From positions 23,019 through 87,018 of the forward strand of contig DATGMD010000025.1 of assembly GCA_035293805.1 (NCBI GenBank): a DNA stretch of 64,000 nucleotides. The letters are read 5' to 3'. The stretch comes from JAJPHF01 sp035293805 (GTDB lineage: Bacteria > Chloroflexota > UBA6077 > JAJPHF01). Of the stretch, positions 60,398-64,000 are shown in pieces. Numbering within the stretch: the first letter of the stretch is position 1; every line of letters starts with the position of its first letter. Position numbers and translations under genes: made by a program. Below the pieces are notes generated by a model. The model did not search any database, was not told where the DNA came from, and was given only the letters and a program-made list of their open reading frames with translations.

Positions 60398-61039
60398 CTA
60401 CACGCCGCGGCGCTCCCAGGCGGCGATGATCTCGGACGAATCGAACACGTCCAGCAGCGTCTCCATCAGCGGCAGCGACCGCGCGTAGTCACGCTCGCGG
60501 CCGCCGACGCAGTCCCGGGCGACCACCGCGTAGTAGCCGCGGTGGATCGCCTCGCGCGCCGTACCCGGGATACCGGTCGCCACGTTGATGCCCGTCAGGA
60601 TGATCGTCTTGGCGCCGAGCTTCCGCAGTCGCCACTCGAAATTCGTCCCGAGAAAAGCGTTCGGCAGGAACTTCTCGAACTCGACGTCGCCCTCCTGCGG
60701 CCGGAGCTCCGGCAGGAACTCCCATTCTGGGGTGCCCCGGACGCCGCCCGGCCGGAAGTTGGCCAGGTCGGCGACTTTCCACTGCTTCATACGCATGCGG
60801 ATCATCGCCGCGCCCGTGTCGCCCATCAGGTACATGTCGTTCTGGCGCGCCCAGAGGACCGGGACGCCGTGCGCGCGAGCGGCCGCCACCAGCTGGGCCG
60901 TGCGGGGGATCAGCGTGTCCTTGTTGAAGCAGTTGCCCACGACGCCGCTGGCGAAGTCCCAGAGCAAGAGGACGGTGTGCTCCGGGCGCACGAGCTCGTC
61001 GAGCGTCTCCAGGATCTCCAGGCCCGCCCATCGCTGCAT
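60398..61039 (-). CDS. Isochorismatase-like hydrolase lacking the nucleophilic Cys (2)
   Basis: This 213-aa paralogue of the protein at 58462 has LLLWDFASG, FEKFLPNAFLGTNFEWRL and TGINVATGIPGTAREA, so Gly again replaces the Cys. The closing DSSEIIAAW matches the end of the other copy. The ATG at 61039 has GGAG upstream; a frame to 61210 would run into the promoter. It opens the minus-strand group that continues with the Rieske oxygenase. Confidence 0.85.
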   Translation of the reverse strand: MQRWAGLEILETLDELVRPEHTVLLLWDFASGVVGNCFNKDTLIPRTAQLVAAARAHGVPVLWARQNDMYLMGDTGAAMIRMRMKQWKVADLANFRPGGVRGTPEWEFLPELRPQEGDVEFEKFLPNAFLGTNFEWRLRKLGAKTIILTGINVATGIPGTAREAIHRGYYAVVARDCVGGRERDYARSLPLMETLLDVFDSSEIIAAWERRGV

Positions 61040-61143
61040 GGCTGCTGCTCCATGGCCAACAAGCTGGGGCGCGCGATGGCCCGCCGCCGCCCGCCAGGCC
61101 AAGGCCGCCGCGCCCGACGCGGGCGGCGGCGCCGGCACGGCGC

Positions 61144-61173
61144 ATTGTCCCACAGGCGAAACACTGTCGTCAA
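61144..61173 (-). promoter_or_regulatory. Predicted promoter of the isochorismatase/Rieske/ABC group
   Basis: On the minus strand TTGACG (61168-61173) and GACAAT (61144-61149) are 18 nt apart, about 105 nt upstream of the start at 61039. Confidence 0.45.
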
Positions 61174-61288
61174 TACGTGACGCAGCGGAGAACGCCTTAC
61201 CAGCGGACATCCTCAGGCGCGTCCCCGGCCGGTCGTCGCTCCATCCGGGGCTGCCGTCTGCGCGGCGCCGGCGTGATCAGTTATGCCC

Positions 61289-62548
61289 CTATACGATCAG
61301 GGCGCTCGCGGGGGCCGGCGCTGGCCGCGCCAGGGCTGCCAGCACCGCGTCGGTCGAGCGGATCGCGGCTCGCTGCCGCAGCAGGTCGAGGTAGGGCGAG
61401 TCGGGCGGGTAGGCGGCATCGGCGACGATGGTCAGGGCGTAGCCCAGCCCGGCGCCCTCGCGCACCGTGTCGCTGAGACAGCCATGCACGGCGCCCCCGC
61501 TCACCAGGCAATGGCGGATGCCGAGATTCCGCAGCGTGCGGTGGAGCGGCGTGAAGCCGAACGCGCTGTTGCCGCGCTTGACGATCTCGACATCGCCCGC
61601 TTGCGGCTGGAGCGCGTCGACGAAGGCTGCACCCCACGTGCCTTCCTTGATGAACTGCGCCTCGGGCGGCATGGGGTTGACGCGGCGAATGGGGCGCGGC
61701 AAGGCGGTATCGAGGCCGTGGCGCGTCTGCACGTCCCGCACGAAGATGACCGGCCAGCCGCGGGCGCGCACCGCTGGAATCAGCCGCTGGTTGTTCGCGA
61801 TCACCCGCTCCGCGTCCGCGTCGGTCAGCCGCGAGTAGCCGTAGCGCCGCTGCGCCCCGTGGCGGTGCACGAAGTCGTTCTGGATGTCCACAACGAGCAG
61901 GGCGCCGCGGGCCGGGGCCGGGTCGGGCTCGGGCGGAGCGGGCGCCGCGGCGCGCGCGAGCACGTCGCGCGTGGACACGTACTCGACGCGGTTGCGCAGC
62001 GTGGGCAAGTCGGGCGAGCCGAGTGGGTAGACGGCGTCTTCGACGACGAACTGCTCGTAGCCGAGCGCGGCGCCGAGGCGCACGGTGTCGCTGATGCTGC
62101 CGGGCACGTCGCCGCCGGCGACGACGCAGTGCTCGACCCCGAGATTGGCGAGCAGACGGTCGAGGATCGTGTGCAGGAACGCGCCGTGGCCCTGCTTGAC
62201 CACCGCGTAGTCGTCGGCGCGCGTGGCGAGCCCGTCGAGCAGCGCCGCGCCCGGCGTGCCCTCCACCAAACACCGCTCGCCAGCCGCCAGCAGCCGCTCG
62301 CGCCAGGGAGTCGCCCAGGCGCAGTCCGCGTAGTCGGGGCGGAACGCGGTGGTGACGAACACCACGGGGCGGCGGGCGGCGCGAAAGGCCGCAATCAGCG
62401 CCTGGCAGCGCTCGACGAGCGGCGGCACGTCGCCGGCGGGGATGCCGCACCAGCCCAGCCGCGCAAGCGGACCAGCGGGGGCCAGGAAATCGCGCTGCAA
62501 GTCGATGAGGAGCAGCGCCGCCCGGTCCATTCGCAGGCGCTCACCCAT
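61289..62548 (-). CDS. Fused double isochorismatase-domain protein
   Basis: This 419-aa protein has two isochorismatase domains. The first (~7-190) has LLLIDLQRDF, VVKQGHGAF and SGGDVPGSISDTVR (Ser at the Cys position). The second (~212-400) has LLVVDIQNDF, IVKRGNSAFGF and SGGAVHGCLSDTVR (Cys present). Only the second therefore looks like a normal Cys hydrolase. The ATG at 62548 has a weak leader, and an ATG at 62530 is an alternative. It lies 9 nt after the IclR gene on the same strand, so IclR probably controls it. Confidence 0.85.
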   Translation of the reverse strand: MGERLRMDRAALLLIDLQRDFLAPAGPLARLGWCGIPAGDVPPLVERCQALIAAFRAARRPVVFVTTAFRPDYADCAWATPWRERLLAAGERCLVEGTPGAALLDGLATRADDYAVVKQGHGAFLHTILDRLLANLGVEHCVVAGGDVPGSISDTVRLGAALGYEQFVVEDAVYPLGSPDLPTLRNRVEYVSTRDVLARAAAPAPPEPDPAPARGALLVVDIQNDFVHRHGAQRRYGYSRLTDADAERVIANNQRLIPAVRARGWPVIFVRDVQTRHGLDTALPRPIRRVNPMPPEAQFIKEGTWGAAFVDALQPQAGDVEIVKRGNSAFGFTPLHRTLRNLGIRHCLVSGGAVHGCLSDTVREGAGLGYALTIVADAAYPPDSPYLDLLRQRAAIRSTDAVLAALARPAPAPASALIV

Positions 62549-62557
62549 CCACGTCGC

Positions 62558-63418
62558 TCAGCGCTTCGAAAGCTCGGCGGCCCGGAGGCTGTCTCGGTAG
62601 CCGAGACAGGTGGACAGCTGGGCCGCGGCCCGCCGCACCGCCGGGATGACGACGGTCTCGACCACGTCGTCGGGGAACTCGTGGACCGGCGCGGCGGCGT
62701 TGATGCCGGCGACCACGGCCCCGTCGCCGTCGAAGATGGGCGCCGCCACCGAGCGCACGCCTAGCTGGAACTCCTGATCGTTGAACACATAGCCTTGCTC
62801 GCGGATGCGCGCGAGATACTGCCGCAGCCGCGCCGGCTGCGTCACCGTGCGCTCGGTGTAGGCTGGGAGCGGCCCGCTGGCGAGCAGGTCATCGACCACC
62901 TCCGGCGGACTGAACGCCAACAGCACCTTCCCGATGGACCCAGCGTGAGCGGGCACCCGCATGCCGACGTGGACCGTGATCGCCGAGATGCGCCGTGCCG
63001 CTACCAGCGCGACGTACAGCACGTCTTTCCCGTCCGGGATGCCAAGGTGGGCGGAGGCGCCGGTCTCCTGGTGCAGGCGAGCAAGGTAGGGCCGCGCCAG
63101 GTCCACTAGGGGCAGGCTATGTAGGTAGGCAAAGCCCAGCTCGAGCACGCGTGGCCCGAGCCGATAGCGCCGCGACTCGGGGTCGCGCTGCAAGTAGCCC
63201 AGGTGCTCCAGCGTCCAGACGAAGCGATAGGGGGTCGTGCGGCTCCAGCCCAGCCGCTGCGCCAGCTCGGCCAACGACAGCGAGGGGTGGTCCGCGTCGA
63301 AGGCTCGCAGCACGTCCAGGCCGCGGCTCAGCGCCTCGACCCAGTACGGGCTCTGGGCGCCCGCGGCGCTAGCCGTCGGTGCGCTATCGCTTGCGGGCAC
63401 GCCCCCGTCCTCGGTCAT
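62558..63418 (-). CDS. IclR-family transcriptional regulator
   Basis: This 286-aa IclR regulator has an N-terminal winged helix (LAELAQRLGWSRTTPYRFVW, residues ~48-67) and an effector domain with VPAHAGSIGKVLLAFSPPEV and GVRSVAAPIFDGDG. It is translated just ahead of the double isochorismatase. ATG 63418 and GTG 63427 are both possible starts. It probably controls this catabolic group in response to a small aromatic or carboxylic ligand. Confidence 0.9.
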   Translation of the reverse strand: MTEDGGVPASDSAPTASAAGAQSPYWVEALSRGLDVLRAFDADHPSLSLAELAQRLGWSRTTPYRFVWTLEHLGYLQRDPESRRYRLGPRVLELGFAYLHSLPLVDLARPYLARLHQETGASAHLGIPDGKDVLYVALVAARRISAITVHVGMRVPAHAGSIGKVLLAFSPPEVVDDLLASGPLPAYTERTVTQPARLRQYLARIREQGYVFNDQEFQLGVRSVAAPIFDGDGAVVAGINAAAPVHEFPDDVVETVVIPAVRRAAAQLSTCLGYRDSLRAAELSKR

Positions 63419-63433
63419 GGCCCCCACTCATAT

Positions 63434-63583
63434 CCGATCCGGCCCTGGGGTTCGCCGACGGAGGCGGGCCCTCACCCCGACCCTCTCCCAGGGGGAGAGG
63501 GAGTAAGATGCGCCCTCACCCCGACCCTCTCCCAGAGGGAGAGGGAGTAAGGGAACGCCACCCCCGGCTTCGGGATCAGTCCG
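63434..63583. repeat. Composite dispersed repeat with two CTCACCCC-type cores (right copy)
   Basis: Two cores at 63468-63503 and 63512-63547 are flanked by GATCCGGCCC and CCCGGCTTCGGGATCAG, the same arrangement as at 98-241. The 63419-63834 stretch otherwise has no gene that I can support. Confidence 0.7.
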
Positions 63584-63783
63584 CGTCACGGGCAATCGGG
63601 CAATCGGATGTACGCGATCAAGCCTGTCGGCGGTCGGCGCCTGCGGGCGGCCGACCCGCCGCATCGATATCTTGCCGATCATCATGGCAAGTATACACGT
63701 GTCCGCTGCTAGTCTCGGCGGCGCGTAGCAGTGGGGGAGATGGCGGGGCGCGCCACAGTCTCCCCCGCTGCCGCACCGGGCAA

Positions 63784-63816
63784 GCGCGGGACCGGCGCCT
63801 GGCGCCGGTCCCGCGC
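63784..63816. terminator. Perfect 15-bp stem with 3-nt loop
   Basis: The arms GCGCGGGACCGGCGC (63784-63798) and 63802-63816 pair completely around CTG. It lies 18 nt beyond the stop of the minus-strand zinc-ribbon gene and probably ends that transcript, although no T-run follows. Confidence 0.55.
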
Positions 63817-63834
63817 GCCGGCCCCGTGGGGGGC

Positions 63835-64000
63835 CTACTCGCGGATGCGAGGGCTTTGGTCCTTGGGGAAGCTGAGGTTGCAGAACGGACAGTGGAACTC
63901 GATGCGCCCCGGCTCGGTGGCCGGCCCGACTATCAGGCGGGGGGCCGCATGGAGCATCGAGGGGCTCACCACGAACTCTTGGTGGCACTCGGGGCATTCG
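63835..64000 (-). CDS. Partial zinc-ribbon protein (3' part only)
   Basis: The minus-strand frame enters from the right edge and ends at TAG (63835-63837). The visible ~55 residues include CPECHQEF and CPFCNLSF, two Cys pairs for zinc, and end SPRIRE. The pattern resembles the 63-aa zinc ribbon at 39070-39261. The start lies outside the window. Confidence 0.75.
   Translation of the reverse strand, partial: ECPECHQEFVVSPSMLHAAPRLIVGPATEPGRIEFHCPFCNLSFPKDQSPRIRE

Noticed and set aside
61289..62548. Two separate isochorismatase genes instead of a fusion
   Set aside because: The frame is continuous through the linker with no stop, ribosome site or start between the domains.

Overview
The window is about 64 kb of high-GC DNA with densely packed genes, strong Shine-Dalgarno sites, and promoters that fit TTGACA-N17/18-TANNNT. 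Its genes include many lipoprotein-type ABC substrate-binding proteins (SBPs), a luciferase-like monooxygenase, Rieske oxygenases, YD/RHS repeats and several dispersed GC-rich repeat families. This suits an uncultured soil or sediment bacterium, perhaps Chloroflexota or a similar high-GC lineage. No rRNA or other phylogenetic marker is present, so the taxonomy is only an inference. I saw no tRNA, rRNA or CRISPR array.

Layout. 0-9 kb: a lipoprotein SBP, an orphan DUF433 protein, an Asp-box propeller protein, then a cluster of two LigB-type extradiol dioxygenase homologues, a heme-oxygenase-like diiron protein, a signal-less SBP-fold protein and a lipoprotein SBP. 9-12 kb: an MFS transporter and a Tat-type repeat protein. 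12.4-19.7 kb: a YD/RHS polymorphic toxin with an HNH-like tip and a double-CXXCG (SitI-like) immunity gene, followed by a decayed RHS copy that carries a second tip and its own candidate immunity gene. 20.1-21.2 kb: an SBP pseudogene with an in-frame amber codon. 21.4-24 kb: a PanB-like, VOC, SBP operon. 24-31 kb (minus strand): a HyuB-gamma fusion, HyuA, SBP, IclR operon.

31.9-40.5 kb is a plus-strand catabolic run: LigB-like, SBP, a second HyuB-gamma fusion, signal-less SBP-fold protein, RidA, UbiD-type decarboxylase, zinc ribbon, Rieske oxygenase. 40.5-42.3 kb: endonuclease III and an ornithine cyclodeaminase homologue. 42.5-51.2 kb: LLM monooxygenase, PaaK-like ligase, 4,5-dihydroxyphthalate decarboxylase-like protein, GntR regulator with a good promoter and palindromic operator, nitroreductase, a small unknown protein, amidohydrolase, and a two-subunit Rieske dioxygenase. 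51-55.5 kb: a Rieske fragment, amidase, alpha/beta hydrolase and acetamidase/formamidase. 55.5-63.4 kb (minus strand): ABC permease and SBP without an ATPase, two isochorismatase-like proteins flanking a Rieske oxygenase, a fused double isochorismatase and an IclR regulator. A partial zinc-ribbon gene runs off the right end.

Read together, this looks like an accessory catabolic island for aromatic, heterocyclic or amide substrates. The genes encode ring hydroxylation, ring cleavage, carboxylation/decarboxylation, CoA activation and amide hydrolysis, with uptake or sensing by many orphan SBPs and local IclR/GntR control. The substrates cannot be read from the sequence. Several enzymes lack a family-defining residue: His to Gln in all three LigB-like proteins, no catalytic Glu in the PanB-like protein, and Gly in place of the nucleophilic Cys in two isochorismatase-like proteins. 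The LigB-like/SBP module and the SitI-paired RHS tip are the most likely undescribed systems.
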